From NCBI RefSeq assembly GCF_018919165.1, contig NZ_JAHLQM010000008.1, forward strand, positions 16,671 to 80,670: a stretch of DNA of 64,000 bases. Reading direction: 5' to 3'. The stretch's first letter is position 1; each line of letters starts with the position of its first letter. The DNA comes from Amphibacillus sp. MSJ-3 (GTDB lineage Bacteria; Bacillota; Bacilli; Bacillales; Amphibacillaceae). The position numbers and the translations under genes are program-made. This document shows positions 41,804-52,900 of this stretch, piece by piece. The notes below the pieces were generated by a model, which saw only the letters and a program-made list of their open reading frames with translations, was not told the DNA's origin and made no database searches.

Positions 41804-42775
41804 TTAATAATTTCTCGTTGGAATCATGGATAGGTCACCTTGATCGGAAAAAATCGTTTCTGGAATATAGATTTCCTTTGGAATGGTATGACCATTTAAA
41901 TACCGCGTGATTGTATTTTGAACGTACCATCCAGCATGGGGATTGCATTCAACGACGGCATTTACAAGCCCATCTTTTAAGAGATCAATCATTTCCTTTT
42001 GTCCATCGATTGAAATGATCACAAGTTCTTCTAAGATTTCAGGTGCGAGTTCTAGGAAGGCTTCAATGGCCCCTAAGGTCATTTCATCGCTATGGCTATA
42101 TAGAACATGGATATTAGAGAAGTCACCTGCCTGAATGGCTGCACGAATTACTTCCTTTCCTTTTGACCGAATAAAGTCACCATGAGCTGTTTGAACGATT
42201 TGTATTCTAGGATCCCGTCCAATTGTTTCGAGAAACCCCTCCTGGCGAAGAGTTGTTGAGCTAGCCTGATCAAGTCCTGCTAATTCAAAGACTCTAATCT
42301 CAGCCAATGATTGTTCTGAATAGTGATTACTTAAATAAAGGCCAGCCCTATTTCCTTCCGCTTTAAAACTTGGGCCAATATGTGCCATATATAAATCTGC
42401 TTGCTTCGTTTGAATGCTTCGGTCGACAGTGATGACTGGAATCCCGGCTGCTTTAGCTTCAGCTAAGACCTCATCCCATCCGCTATCAATTAAGGGGGCT
42501 AGGATGATTAGATCTACTTTATATGCGATAAATCTTCTAAGATCCTGAATTTGGCGTTCTTGATCTAAAAATCCATTACGGTAGAGAACTTGGTAGTTTT
42601 CCTTCTCTAATTCGGTAATGATGGAGTCCGTATGGGCTTTGCGCCAGCTGCTTTCTGTTCCGGATTGAGAAAAGCCAATGACAGGAGTTGTATTGATTTC
42701 CGATTGTTCATTTGGACTTGTACAGTTTGTTAAAAAAACAATAGACAATAATAAAAAAAGTGGGGCTTTTTCCAT
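41804..42775 (-). CDS. Sugar-binding lipoprotein of the sensing system
   Basis: 323 residues. A short signal peptide ends in FLTNC, a lipobox-like site. The body is a periplasmic-binding-protein type 1 fold of the RbsB/YtfQ class (AAGIPVITVDRSI, FELAGLDQASST, HSDEMTLGAIEAF). It is encoded with a kinase and an AraC-type regulator rather than with permeases, so it probably senses rather than transports. It is distinct from the binding protein at 43049. A perfect cre site and a TATAAT box lie upstream. Confidence 0.87.
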   Translation of the reverse strand: MEKAPLFLLLSIVFLTNCTSPNEQSEINTTPVIGFSQSGTESSWRKAHTDSIITELEKENYQVLYRNGFLDQERQIQDLRRFIAYKVDLIILAPLIDSGWDEVLAEAKAAGIPVITVDRSIQTKQADLYMAHIGPSFKAEGNRAGLYLSNHYSEQSLAEIRVFELAGLDQASSTTLRQEGFLETIGRDPRIQIVQTAHGDFIRSKGKEVIRAAIQAGDFSNIHVLYSHSDEMTLGAIEAFLELAPEILEELVIISIDGQKEMIDLLKDGLVNAVVECNPHAGWYVQNTITRYLNGHTIPKEIYIPETIFSDQGDLSMIPTRNY

Positions 42776-42840
42776 CTCGACTCACATCCTATATTTTTGA
42801 TCTGAAAATGAGTGACCATCTAGTCATTACTACCGCGTAC

Positions 42841-42864
42841 TGAAAACGCTAACAAATCATTATA
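42841..42864 (-). promoter_or_regulatory. Perfect cre site and -10 of the sugar-sensing operon
   Basis: TGAAAACGCTAACA (42841-42854) matches TGWAANCGNTNWCA at all 14 positions. On the minus strand TATAAT (42859-42864) lies immediately upstream, so CcpA would sit at about the transcription start. Confidence 0.8.
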
Positions 42865-42989
42865 ACATATAAAAATTAAGATAAAGAAGTAAGTAAAATA
42901 ATTCAAGAAAAAACGAAAAAAAGTGAAGATGTTAAAAATTAATAAGTAAAAATTCGATAAAAAAAGAAGATTAATAAAAATATATTCAA

Positions 42990-43008
42990 TGAAAGCGCTT
43001 TATATAAT
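42990..43008 (+). promoter_or_regulatory. cre site and -10 of the monosaccharide ABC operon
   Basis: TGAAAGCGCTTTAT (42990-43003) fits the cre consensus at all but the last two positions and abuts TATAAT (43003-43008). No good -35 is present, in line with activation by the divergent AraC-type regulator. Confidence 0.75.
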
Positions 43009-43048
43009 CGGTATAGTTAATGTAGAAAAAATAAGGAGGCATTATGTA

Positions 43049-44140
43049 ATGAAAATCATCTTGAAAAGGAAATATTTTTTAATCTTATTGGTAGCCTTAT
43101 CTTTAGTCTTAGTGGCATGTAGTGATAGTGCATCAAGTTCGGGAGACGAAAAAGGGTATATCGGGATTGCGATGCCAACCAAGTCTGCGGAGCGTTGGAT
43201 TGCAGATGGAAATAATATGGTTGAAGAATTAGAGAACTTGGGATACAAGACAGACTTACAATATGGCGAAGATAAAGTTGAAAATCAAGTTGCTCAAATT
43301 GAAAACATGATTGCCAAAGGAGTAGATACATTAGTTATTGCTTCAATCGATGGTTCGGCCTTAACTGATGTTTTGGAACAAGCGAATGCTGCAGATATCG
43401 ATGTGATCGCTTATGATCGATTGCTAATGAATTCGGAACATGTTGATTACTATGCTACTTTTGATAATTTTGCTGTTGGAGTATTACAGGCATCTTATAT
43501 TGAGGAGGAGCTTGGCTTAAAAGAAGGGGAAGGCCCATTTAATATTGAATTATTTGGTGGTTCACCGGATGATAACAATGCCTTGATTAATTACAATGGG
43601 GTCATGTCAATTTTTCAACCTTATATTGATAGTGGTCAATTAGTTGTTCCATCAAATCAAACAAACTTTAATCAGATTGCTACTTTACGCTGGGATGGTT
43701 CTACAGCTCAATCAAGAATGGATAATCTCTTAAGCGCAAATTATACAGATAAAGATCTTGATGCCATCCTGTCACCATATGATCCAATTAGTTTAGGAAT
43801 TATCTCATCTTTAAAAGGTGTGGGATATGGTTCCTCAGATAAACCGTTACCTGTAATAACTGGACAGGATGCAACTGTTGCAGGGGTTAAGTCGATTATA
43901 GCTGGAGAACAAACACAAACTATTTTTAAAGACACACGTATTTTGGCTAAGAATACAATTGAAATGATTGAGGCGATTCACAACGATGAAGAGGTACCGG
44001 TCAATGATACCGAAACATACGATAATGGTGTGAAAGTTGTCCCAACCTATTTATCAACACCGGTTTCTGTTAATAAAGATAATTATCAGGAAGAGTTAAT
44101 TGATACAGGATATTATACAGAAGAGGAATTAAGTAATTAA
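43049..44140 (+). CDS. Monosaccharide ABC transporter binding lipoprotein (ChvE-like)
   Basis: 363 residues from the ATG at 43049, nine bases after AAGGAGG; longer starts have no ribosome site. The signal peptide ends in LVLVAC (lipoprotein). The mature part resembles ChvE/multiple-sugar-binding proteins ([42 protein letters not shown]). It would bind an aldose such as glucose, xylose, galactose or arabinose outside the membrane. It heads a three-gene importer operon divergent from the sensing system. The hairpin after it (44151-44180) may stabilise its part of the mRNA. Confidence 0.92.
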   Translation: MKIILKRKYFLILLVALSLVLVACSDSASSSGDEKGYIGIAMPTKSAERWIADGNNMVEELENLGYKTDLQYGEDKVENQVAQIENMIAKGVDTLVIASIDGSALTDVLEQANAADIDVIAYDRLLMNSEHVDYYATFDNFAVGVLQASYIEEELGLKEGEGPFNIELFGGSPDDNNALINYNGVMSIFQPYIDSGQLVVPSNQTNFNQIATLRWDGSTAQSRMDNLLSANYTDKDLDAILSPYDPISLGIISSLKGVGYGSSDKPLPVITGQDATVAGVKSIIAGEQTQTIFKDTRILAKNTIEMIEAIHNDEEVPVNDTETYDNGVKVVPTYLSTPVSVNKDNYQEELIDTGYYTEEELSN

Positions 44141-44150
44141 TCTATTATTT

Positions 44151-44180
44151 TAGGAATAGTTCTGCATTAAACTATTCCTA
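44151..44180 (+). terminator. Intercistronic hairpin between binding-protein and ATPase genes
   Basis: TAGGAATAGT pairs perfectly with ACTATTCCTA over 10 bp with a 10-base loop and a T/C-rich tail. Likely a partial terminator or 3'-end stabiliser that raises binding-protein mRNA over the transporter genes. Confidence 0.6.
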
Positions 44181-44212
44181 TTCTTTCCTAATAGAATAAA
44201 GGGAGTGAACAC

Positions 44213-45745
44213 ATGCCTGATTATATTTTAGAAATGAAAAATATAACGAAGGACTTTTCCGGCGTGAAAGCTCTAGATGATGTGAATCTAAAAGTTAAAC
44301 GTGGGGATATTCATGCTTTATGTGGTGAAAATGGTGCTGGTAAATCAACACTTATGAATATATTAAGTGGTCTATATCCAATTGATAGTTACTCAGGAGA
44401 TATTATCTATGATGGTGAGCTATGTCAATTTAAGAAATTAAAGGACAGTGAGGAAAAGGGAATTGTTATTATTCATCAAGAACTCGCTTTAAGTCCATAT
44501 CTTTCAATTAAGGAGAATCTCTTCCTAGGTAATGAACAAGCAAAACGCGGGGTCATAGACTGGAATCTGACAGAGAGAAAGACAGAGGAGCTTTTGAAAA
44601 CAGTTGGTTTGCGAGAGGATCCAAATACTTTGGTTTCTCAAATTGGTGTAGGACACCAGCAACTTGTGGAAATTGCCAAGGCATTTGCTAAGAATGTGCA
44701 ATTATTAATACTCGATGAGCCAACAGCAGCCTTAAATGAGGAAGAGAGCGAAAACTTACTGGAATTAGTGAAGGCCTTTAAAAAGCAAGGGATTACTTCT
44801 ATTATTATTTCGCATAAATTAAATGAAGTTGTCAATATTTCGGATCGGATTACGATTTTACGGGATGGAAGAACGATTGAGACGCTAGAAAAAAATGAAA
44901 TTAGTGAAGAACGAATTATCCGTGGCATGGTTGGGAGAGACCTAACCAATCGCTATCCTGATAGGCAGGCAAATATCGGTGAAGTTTATTTCGAGATAAA
45001 GGATTGGACTGTTCATCATCCAATTGATTCCTCCCGAGTGATGAATCAAAATCTTAATCTAACCATTCGTCGTGGGGAAATCATCGGGATTGCTGGACTA
45101 ATGGGTGCAGGGAGAACGGAATTTGCCATGAGTGTATTCGGCAGGTCTTATGGAAGTCAGATATCTGGAAAGGTTTTTAAAAATGGTAAAGAAATCGATG
45201 TAAGTAGTGTTCCGTCAGCAATAAATAATGGTCTTGCTTATGTCTCAGAAGATCGTAAGTCACTTGGCTTAAATCTCTTGATGGACGTAAGGCAAAATAC
45301 AACGCTTTCGAGTCTAGAAAAAGTGAGTCATCATGGCATCCTTGATAAGGAAATGGAAACAAAGCTTGCTGAGGACTATCGAAAACGAATGAGAACTAAA
45401 ACGAATTCTGTCTTCCAGAATGTTGCTAGTTTAAGTGGAGGGAACCAGCAAAAGGTTGTCCTCTCAAAATGGTTAGCAACGGAACCAGAGATATTATTTC
45501 TTGATGAACCGACTCGGGGAATAGATGTAGGTGCAAAATATGAAATCTATACGATTATTGAAGAAATGGCCGCAGAAGGTAAGTGTATTTGTATTATTTC
45601 ATCTGAACTTCCAGAAATACTAGGGATGTGTGATCGTATCTATACGATGAATGAAGGAAGATTTACAGGTGAGGTTCTTCGGGAAAATGCTAATCAGGAA
45701 GTGTTGATGAATCTGATGACAATAGAGAAAGAAAGGGTAATTTAA
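44213..45745 (+). CDS. Monosaccharide ABC transporter ATPase, two-domain (GguA/MmsA-like)
   Basis: 510 residues with two nucleotide-binding domains. The first has Walker [10 protein letters not shown] and Walker [12 protein letters not shown]. The second has the degenerate Walker A-like GLMGAGRTE, the signature LSGGNQQK and Walker [13 protein letters not shown]. This is the RbsA/XylG class, closest in context to GguA of multiple-sugar importers. It powers uptake of the sugar presented by the lipoprotein encoded upstream. GGGAG lies nine bases before the ATG, and the stop abuts the permease ATG. Confidence 0.94.
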   Translation: MPDYILEMKNITKDFSGVKALDDVNLKVKRGDIHALCGENGAGKSTLMNILSGLYPIDSYSGDIIYDGELCQFKKLKDSEEKGIVIIHQELALSPYLSIKENLFLGNEQAKRGVIDWNLTERKTEELLKTVGLREDPNTLVSQIGVGHQQLVEIAKAFAKNVQLLILDEPTAALNEEESENLLELVKAFKKQGITSIIISHKLNEVVNISDRITILRDGRTIETLEKNEISEERIIRGMVGRDLTNRYPDRQANIGEVYFEIKDWTVHHPIDSSRVMNQNLNLTIRRGEIIGIAGLMGAGRTEFAMSVFGRSYGSQISGKVFKNGKEIDVSSVPSAINNGLAYVSEDRKSLGLNLLMDVRQNTTLSSLEKVSHHGILDKEMETKLAEDYRKRMRTKTNSVFQNVASLSGGNQQKVVLSKWLATEPEILFLDEPTRGIDVGAKYEIYTIIEEMAAEGKCICIISSELPEILGMCDRIYTMNEGRFTGEVLRENANQEVLMNLMTIEKERVI

Positions 45746-46951
45746 ATGGAAAAAGTAGTGAATGATACGCAAGCAAAAGCAAAATTTCAATTAGGTGAAA
45801 AATTACTCGATATTTTTAGTAAGTACAGTATGATTATTATTTTGGTTATTTTATTAATTGCCTTTCAGTTGATGACAGGTGGTATCTTTCTACGCCCCTT
45901 AAATATTACAAATATTGTTCTGCAAAATAGTCATATCTTAGTATTGGCGGCAGGTATGTTATTGGTTGTTTTATTAGGATATGTCGACCTCTCGGTTGGA
46001 TCAGTTATGGCCTTTGTTGGATCAATTGCCGGACTGTTAATGGTGAATAATGGTGTTAGTCCCTTGATAGCCGTTCCAATTTGTTTATTAATTGGCGCAC
46101 TTATTGGCGCCTGGCAAGGTTTTTGGGTAGCTTATGTTGAGATTCCAGCATTTATTGTGACGCTAGCTGGTTTATTAATGTTCCGGGGTTTAACACAAGT
46201 CGTCCTAGGTGGACAATCGCTGGCTCCATTTCCAGTTGGATTTCAAAAGATATCGACTGGATACCTACCTGATCTTTTTGGCGGAAATGGATTACACATT
46301 TTCTCTTTAGTACTAGGCGCTATTCTAGCACTTCTGGTTATTTATGCACAGTGGAAGGCGCGAAAAAAACGGAAGAAAAATCAGTTTGAAACTTCATCAC
46401 TACCCACTTTTATCCTAGGCGCCATTTTCTTAGCCGCGATCATTATGTTATTGAGTTTCGTGTTTGCCTCTTATCAAGGCTTTCCAGTTATTTTGATTAT
46501 CCTTGCTATTATTGTCATTCTGTATGGCTTCTTGACAAATAAAACAGTTGTGGGAAGACAAATTTATGCAACTGGGGGGAATAAAAAGTCTGCGGAACTG
46601 TCGGGGATTAATACGAAGAAAATTACCTTTTGGGTCTTTGTTAATATGGGATTAATGGCTGCCTTAGCTGGTCTGATCTTAGCTGCAAGGTTAAATGCTG
46701 CAACTCCACAAGCGGGGCAATCACTAGAATTAGACGCCATGGCTTCAGTATACTTTGGGGGCGCTTCTACCTCTGGTGGGATTGGTACTGTAATGGGAGC
46801 GATCGTTGGTGGACTGGTGATGGGTGTTTTAAATAATGGAATGTCAATCTTAGGAATCGGAGTAGATTGGCAACAAGCAATTAAAGGTTTAATTTTACTA
46901 CTAGCCGTTGTTCTGGATCTTTACAATAAGAAACGGAAGATATCTCAGTGA
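45746..46951 (+). CDS. Monosaccharide ABC transporter permease (GguB-like)
   Basis: 401 residues with about ten or more membrane segments. GYVDLSVGSVMAFVGS and SGINTKKITFWVFVNMG are typical of XylH/GguB-type permeases, and the length matches the longer GguB/XylH group rather than RbsC (about 320). The ATG follows the ATPase stop codon without a gap. A hairpin terminator follows at 47081. Confidence 0.93.
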   Translation: MEKVVNDTQAKAKFQLGEKLLDIFSKYSMIIILVILLIAFQLMTGGIFLRPLNITNIVLQNSHILVLAAGMLLVVLLGYVDLSVGSVMAFVGSIAGLLMVNNGVSPLIAVPICLLIGALIGAWQGFWVAYVEIPAFIVTLAGLLMFRGLTQVVLGGQSLAPFPVGFQKISTGYLPDLFGGNGLHIFSLVLGAILALLVIYAQWKARKKRKKNQFETSSLPTFILGAIFLAAIIMLLSFVFASYQGFPVILIILAIIVILYGFLTNKTVVGRQIYATGGNKKSAELSGINTKKITFWVFVNMGLMAALAGLILAARLNAATPQAGQSLELDAMASVYFGGASTSGGIGTVMGAIVGGLVMGVLNNGMSILGIGVDWQQAIKGLILLLAVVLDLYNKKRKISQ

Positions 46952-47080
46952 ATTAGAAAAAAGGCAGATCGGCTCTTGTTAAATGATCTGACTGGATCTT
47001 CTTTCATTAAAGGCTTCTATTGATCGATGTTATGATGGAGGGCTTGGTCTAATAAATATATATACCTTCACTATCATGCT

Positions 47081-47117
47081 AAAACTGTGCCTAGCTTAAT
47101 TGCAGGGCATGGTTTTT
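47081..47117 (+). terminator. Terminator after the monosaccharide transporter operon
   Basis: AAAACTGTGCC pairs with GGCATGGTTTT over 11 bp with two wobble pairs, then a six-T tract. The rest of the gap (46952-47296) shows no gene; no promoter for jetA could be assigned with confidence. Confidence 0.75.
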
Positions 47118-47296
47118 TGTAGTGTATCTGGTAAGCGTTCGGCTTGGCCCTGAAGCGGGATTGAATATTTACTGGCAAGCAATGCGAGTTATTCAACAAA
47201 GAACGACATTTAGCCCTTAGGAATAATGGATTATTTTTGTCAGAAAAGTTAAAATAGAGATTAGGCAGGATGAATAAGCTAGGGTAGGTGTTTGCA

Positions 47297-48778
47297 ATGT
47301 ATGATCGAGTGACTGAGGCTTCATATTTAACGGCTGATAATGCCTGGCGTTATCGTAGCATTTTACGCTATTTTTTTATAGAGCATGAACGGATGAGGGA
47401 ATTTCTCTTTCCTGAGGAGATCTACCAACATTTGATGCAATTTGAGGATTTTAATCATTATACGATGGAAATGCTCCACTTAGATTTGGATGCATTGGTA
47501 AAGTGGGGCAATCTGGTCGCCCGTCAGGAACTAGGTAAATCGAGAACAATCGAAGAGTTTAAAAAGAAACGTTTTCGATATCAGTGCACACCCTATACAG
47601 TTGAATTTGAACGGATGTTAATGAGTATAGAGGATACAGGTGAAAGTTTCGGTGGCTCATTAGAGCGGACACAATTTGAACGTTTGTATGAATCAGTGGA
47701 AAAGATTAATCAAATTATAAGTGGCAAACGAGTCGAGAATGATGAGGAATGCGCCCAAATATGGGAAGATGTTTTGTCTTATTTTAGGCAAATTACTAAA
47801 AATACATCGGATTATTTTGCCTATATTAATAGTGAAGAAGTTGAAGAACGTATGCAAACTGAAGCCTTCTTAATCTATAAGGATCAGTTTACAACTTATT
47901 TAAGAGATTTCATCATCGCCCTTCAGGCAACTGCGATTCAAATTCAGGATCTGTTACGTCAGATCAAGCGAGAAGAACGACGAAAGTTTTTCGACCAGGT
48001 GATGAATCATAGCCAGCAGGTTTTTCGCTTTAGTCATGATGACCAAGTGAATCAATATGAGGATTATGAAGGGAAATGGTCCTCGATTAAGACTTGGTTT
48101 CTAGGCGATGACCAGCGTGAGAGTGAATATGATCTGTTACAAGAAAGAACCAATGAATCGATTCGAAGGATTACAAGAGTCGTACAGCGTCTAGGAGAAC
48201 GTCATCAACACTATCGAAGTCGCCGGGAGGATTATTTATATTTGGCGCGTTGGTTTGACTCATTGGATACCTTAGAAGAGGCGCATCAACTATCATCCGT
48301 TGTTTTTGGAGTCTTTCATACGCGACATTTTTATATCGACCAAATACCATCGGATGATATTTACTCGGATGTATGGGATGAACAGCCAATGGAACATGAA
48401 ACAAAACCAATTGTTCGTCATTACCGGGAAAAAACAAGAGCAGGTGCCATTGTTGATCGTGCAGAAGTGAAGGAAGAAATGGCCCAAGCTCATCTAAAAG
48501 AAAGACGTCAGGAACAAGAATTGATTGAGAAATATATCCATGACCGAAAAATTAAGATTGCCAATTTACCAGTTGTTGAGCCACCAGTCCGCAAAGTGCT
48601 GCTATTATGGTTAGGTAAAGCAATTGGGAAGGAAGATCGCGTCATAAAAACAGAATTAGGTAGACAAGTTAAGTTAGTGAATGAAGAGGGAAGGGTCTTA
48701 CTTCGCGCTGAAGATGGCGACTTAGAGATGCCGAACGTTACTTTTGAGTTTTTAGAAGAGGGGGAATCCTCACTATGA
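47297..48778 (+). CDS. jetA: Wadjet type I subunit JetA (DUF2397-like)
   Basis: 493 residues from the ATG at 47297, six bases after AGGTG; a GTG at 47288 would add three. The N-terminal region (WRYRSILRYFFIEHERM...LFPEEIY) and the C-terminal ARTS-like half match the DUF2397/TIGR02677 family as I recognise it. In type I Wadjet, JetA is the kleisin-like subunit that bridges the SMC-like JetC heads. It is first of four tightly packed genes; jetB starts inside its stop codon (ATGA overlap). Confidence 0.87.
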   Translation: MYDRVTEASYLTADNAWRYRSILRYFFIEHERMREFLFPEEIYQHLMQFEDFNHYTMEMLHLDLDALVKWGNLVARQELGKSRTIEEFKKKRFRYQCTPYTVEFERMLMSIEDTGESFGGSLERTQFERLYESVEKINQIISGKRVENDEECAQIWEDVLSYFRQITKNTSDYFAYINSEEVEERMQTEAFLIYKDQFTTYLRDFIIALQATAIQIQDLLRQIKREERRKFFDQVMNHSQQVFRFSHDDQVNQYEDYEGKWSSIKTWFLGDDQRESEYDLLQERTNESIRRITRVVQRLGERHQHYRSRREDYLYLARWFDSLDTLEEAHQLSSVVFGVFHTRHFYIDQIPSDDIYSDVWDEQPMEHETKPIVRHYREKTRAGAIVDRAEVKEEMAQAHLKERRQEQELIEKYIHDRKIKIANLPVVEPPVRKVLLLWLGKAIGKEDRVIKTELGRQVKLVNEEGRVLLRAEDGDLEMPNVTFEFLEEGESSL

Positions 48779-49941
48779 GTCAAGCAGCGTTTGATGGAGA
48801 TACACAAGAGGCATTGGCGATTTTATTTGAACAGTTCTGGGTCTTAAGGACGGAGAATCCTTCTGCTTATCAATACATTCGCGAACGGGAGAAAGCATTG
48901 AAACGCTATGTATTCGATAAGTTTGGCTTCAATTTAATTGTACATCAGCACTTTATTAAATTGGAGAAAATCCCTGTTGACCCCAAGGCTTGGATGGGGA
49001 TCCAAGACTTCACGTCACCATTGGACTATGCAATTTTTTGTTGTGGCCTAGCCTTTGCTGAACGTAAATCAATTGATGAACAATTTTTATTATCTGATCT
49101 TGCGGAAGATATCCATGATTTATTTCCTGGTGAATTTCAGTTAGATTGGACCAATTATCAGCACAGAAAGTCACTTGTTCGCATGCTAAAAAAGATGGTC
49201 GACTTAAATATTATTGTTGCAATTGATGGTGATATTGACTTGTTTGCAATGAATGAAGAGCAGGAAGTTCTCTATGAAGTCACCGTCTATGCCCGGTACT
49301 TTATGCGCTCATATCCTGATGACCTCTTCAATTACCAGACAATGGATGGAATCTTGGCGAGTGAGTGGGAACGGCACCAGTCAGATAGAAGACGAAAACG
49401 CGTTTATCGTAAACTGATGTTTTCACCTGTTGTTTACCGGGAGAGTGAGCATGATCCTGATTTTGCTTATATCCGAAACTACAGTAATCGATTACGGGAT
49501 GATTTAGAGGAAAACACACCTTTTAGGCTTGAGGTGTTTAAAAATATGGCCCTCTTATCATTGCCAGAGCGTAAGCAAAGGTACACTCTATATCCCGATC
49601 AAAGGGCAATCACTAACATCGCCCTACATGTACAGCGCTATATTATAGAGCATCGAGATGCTTATGAAATCTCCCCTTTTGGCGAAATACGTCTAACGTT
49701 AGCGGAATTTAATCAACTTGTTGAAACAGTGAAAGCACACGATGGACATGGTTGGAGTAAAAAGTATCGGGAGATGTCTTATTCAAGTATTGCAGGAGAA
49801 CTTCTGACCTTATATAAAGATTGGGAGATGGCGACGATTGATGAAGGGACAAATATGCTTATTCTTTACCCGGCAATTGCACGAATGATCGGACAATACC
49901 CGGCTGACTATTTAAAGGAAGTAGGTGGGATAGATGAATAA
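48775..49941 (+). CDS. jetB: Wadjet type I subunit JetB (DUF2398-like)
   Basis: 388 residues. The pattern FEQFWVLRTENPSAYQYIR...FGFNLIVHQHFIKLEKIP and DYAIFCCGLAFAERK matches the DUF2398/TIGR02678 family. Its role in Wadjet is the winged-helix KITE-like accessory subunit that binds the kleisin JetA. It overlaps jetA by 4 bp and jetC by 8 bp, which supports equal expression and complex formation. Confidence 0.88.
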   Translation: MSQAAFDGDTQEALAILFEQFWVLRTENPSAYQYIREREKALKRYVFDKFGFNLIVHQHFIKLEKIPVDPKAWMGIQDFTSPLDYAIFCCGLAFAERKSIDEQFLLSDLAEDIHDLFPGEFQLDWTNYQHRKSLVRMLKKMVDLNIIVAIDGDIDLFAMNEEQEVLYEVTVYARYFMRSYPDDLFNYQTMDGILASEWERHQSDRRRKRVYRKLMFSPVVYRESEHDPDFAYIRNYSNRLRDDLEENTPFRLEVFKNMALLSLPERKQRYTLYPDQRAITNIALHVQRYIIEHRDAYEISPFGEIRLTLAEFNQLVETVKAHDGHGWSKKYREMSYSSIAGELLTLYKDWEMATIDEGTNMLILYPAIARMIGQYPADYLKEVGGIDE

Positions 49942-52900
49942 ATGGAAAATGAACCGTGCGGGCTTATTAAACTTTTGGTATTATGATGATGAAATTTTTG
50001 ATTTTTCAAATGGTAAACTCTTGCTCCGTGGGAGTAATGGTTCAGGAAAATCCGTAACGATGCAAAGTTTTTTACCTGTCTTATTAGATGGGCGTACATC
50101 ACCCGATCGCTTAGATCCCTTTGGCTCAAAGGCTCGCCGAATGGAGGATTACTTACTTGGGGAAAAGGATATTGTTAATCGTGATGAACGGACAGGCTAT
50201 TTATTTATCGAATTTAAGCGACAGGAAACCGAACAGTTTTTAACGATTGGTATTGGCTTACAAGCGAAACGTCATAAACAGATGAAGTTCTGGGGCTTTG
50301 TTTTAACTGATAATCGGAGAATTGGCAGGGACATTCAGCTTTACAAGACAGAAAATAATGCTGGGAAAAGTCAGAAAATCCCTTTGTCTCGGATTGAATG
50401 GGAAAACCTAGTTGGTGAAGGTGGCCAAGTTGTTCAAACGAAAGGCGAATATAAACAGCTTGTTAATAAGTATCTCTTTGGTTATGAAACAATTGAGGCT
50501 TATGAAGACTTGATTAAGTTGTTAATTCAATTAAGAAGTCCTAAACTGTCAAAAGACTTCCGGCCAACAGTTATTTATGAGATTTTAGAGGCAGCCTTAC
50601 CCCCATTAACCGATGAAGATTTGCGGCATTTATCAGATACAATTGAACAAATGGACCAAACCAAGCAACAAATCGAGCAACTGGATCGTGAAGGGTCTGC
50701 TATTCGCCGGCTTAATCAAGTGTATAGTCAATACAATGAAGCAACTATTTTTGAACAAGCAAAAGGCTTTCTTGATACTCAAGGCCGATATCATGAGGCT
50801 GAGCAATCCTATCAGGATCAGCAGGTTGAGGCACAACAATTAAGTGTAACCATTTCTGATTTAACAGATCAAATTAGGATGTTGGAAATCGAGCAGGAGG
50901 CAGTGAAGAAGCAGGAAGAGCGTCTGCGTAGCCATAAGATATGGGATCTGGCACAAGAAGAGAAGGATGAATTGGAGAAATTAGAACAGCAAGAGCTTGA
51001 CTTTGATCGTAAGCAAGGTCAATTGGATGTAAGGCATCAAAAAACCTATCATATTCGCGAAAGTTTGAAGAAAACTGATGAATCCATTTATAGTCACACA
51101 GAAGCCATCGATGATCTATTGCTTGATTTGCAAAATGATGCAGAGGAAGTTTCCTTCCTAAAACAGCATGAAATAAACAAGCAGGACTTTAATCGTCATA
51201 AAGAAAATAAATTTGATTTTACTGTTTGGCAAAATGAAACGGCTCAGCATGTCGAACATATTGAAGCAGTGATGGACCAATTTCGCCAATATGAAGATAT
51301 AAAAATGCGTTACCAAGAGAAGGACAAGGCACTTGCTGAGGAAAGTAAAGCACGTGATCATTTGACATATCAAGAGCAAGAATGGAGAAAACTGTTTGAA
51401 GAAGATAAGGATAAAAAGCTTAATGAAATTCACCAGTGGCTCAACGGAGCTCCCTGGCTAGATCTTGATGATAGCAGTCTCCAAGAGGTCGGACGGCATA
51501 TTCATACGCTATATGAACCGACATCATTTGAAGTTATCAAGGAACCCTTTCGCCAAGCTCATTATCACTATATTGGCCAGCAACAAAATCATTTATCCCA
51601 CTTGCGGTTTGAGCTGGAAAGGCTAGCACAGGCTACAACCGAGAAAGAGACTGAACTCAAAGAGTGGCAGAATAAAAAGGATCCAGAGCCACTTGTTGAT
51701 CAGCTAACGACAGAAGCAAGAGCAGAGCTTGAAAAACAAGGAATTGCCTTTGTCCCTTTTTATGCAGCGGTGGAATTTCAAGACCATGTTGATGATGCTG
51801 TGCGGAGACGGATTGAGGCTGCATTAATTGATAGCGGCATGCTAAATACATTAATAACAGAAAAAGAGGTCGAGATTAGCCATGATCGGATTTTCACTGT
51901 TAAGCCACAGACGATGGCTTACACATTGGCAGATTATTTAAAACCCGATCTTGATGGCAATAATCAACTAACTGATCAGCGAATTGATGATGTATTAAGA
52001 AGTATTTTAATTGATGATCATGATTCTAACAGTCAACTATCAATAAATGAACAAGGCTACTATCAATTGGGATTAATAAAGGGACATGCCTTACCGATTG
52101 AAAATGTCCACTATATTGGTCGTCAGGCACGAATACGCTTTAGACAAGCTCAAATCGATCGATTAACAAGTGAGCTTACTGAACTTGCTGAAGAGAAAAG
52201 TGATTTACTTGAACAGGTTAATCAAGTAGAAAAGCAAATAGAACGATCAGATCAGTACTTAGCGACTTTTCCCAATGATGATGATCTTCAAGAAAGTGAT
52301 CAACAAATCAAAGAGCTTCGCTATAAAATTGAGCATCATAAAAAGCAGATTCAAGTTTTATCAGATGAATTAAAGATTCTTCATGGCAATTATAAACAAA
52401 TTAAATATCAATTGGATGAGCAAACGCGCCATGATCAGATTGAATTTAGTTTAGTTGCCTATCAAGAGGCAAACCAAACCATGAAGCGATATGACAAGGA
52501 CTTATCTAAACTTGAAAAACAACATATCCAATATGTCAATTATCTGCAGAGTCGTGCAGAATTAACCGAGCGCCTTGCTGAAGTTGAAGCTGAAGTTGTT
52601 GAGCTTCAAGGTGAACTAAATATTGTCGAAGGACAAATAGAATTGGTTAAGAAAAATATCGCTCAAATCGAACAAGAGTTAGAGCAACAAGGTGTTGAGG
52701 ATGTTCGTAAGCAAATTGAAAAAGTCCAAGCAAGCCTAAGTGAAATTGAGCAAAAGCTAATAGGGAAGCGGGAAGAAAAACCCCGCAAAGAAACGCAGTT
52801 AGACCATATAAATCAAGAGATAAGAGCTCAGGGTGAGCGCGTTGACTTTTGGCTCCATATGAAAGAAGCTTGGCAGGATTCATTTCAAAGTGAACTCAAC

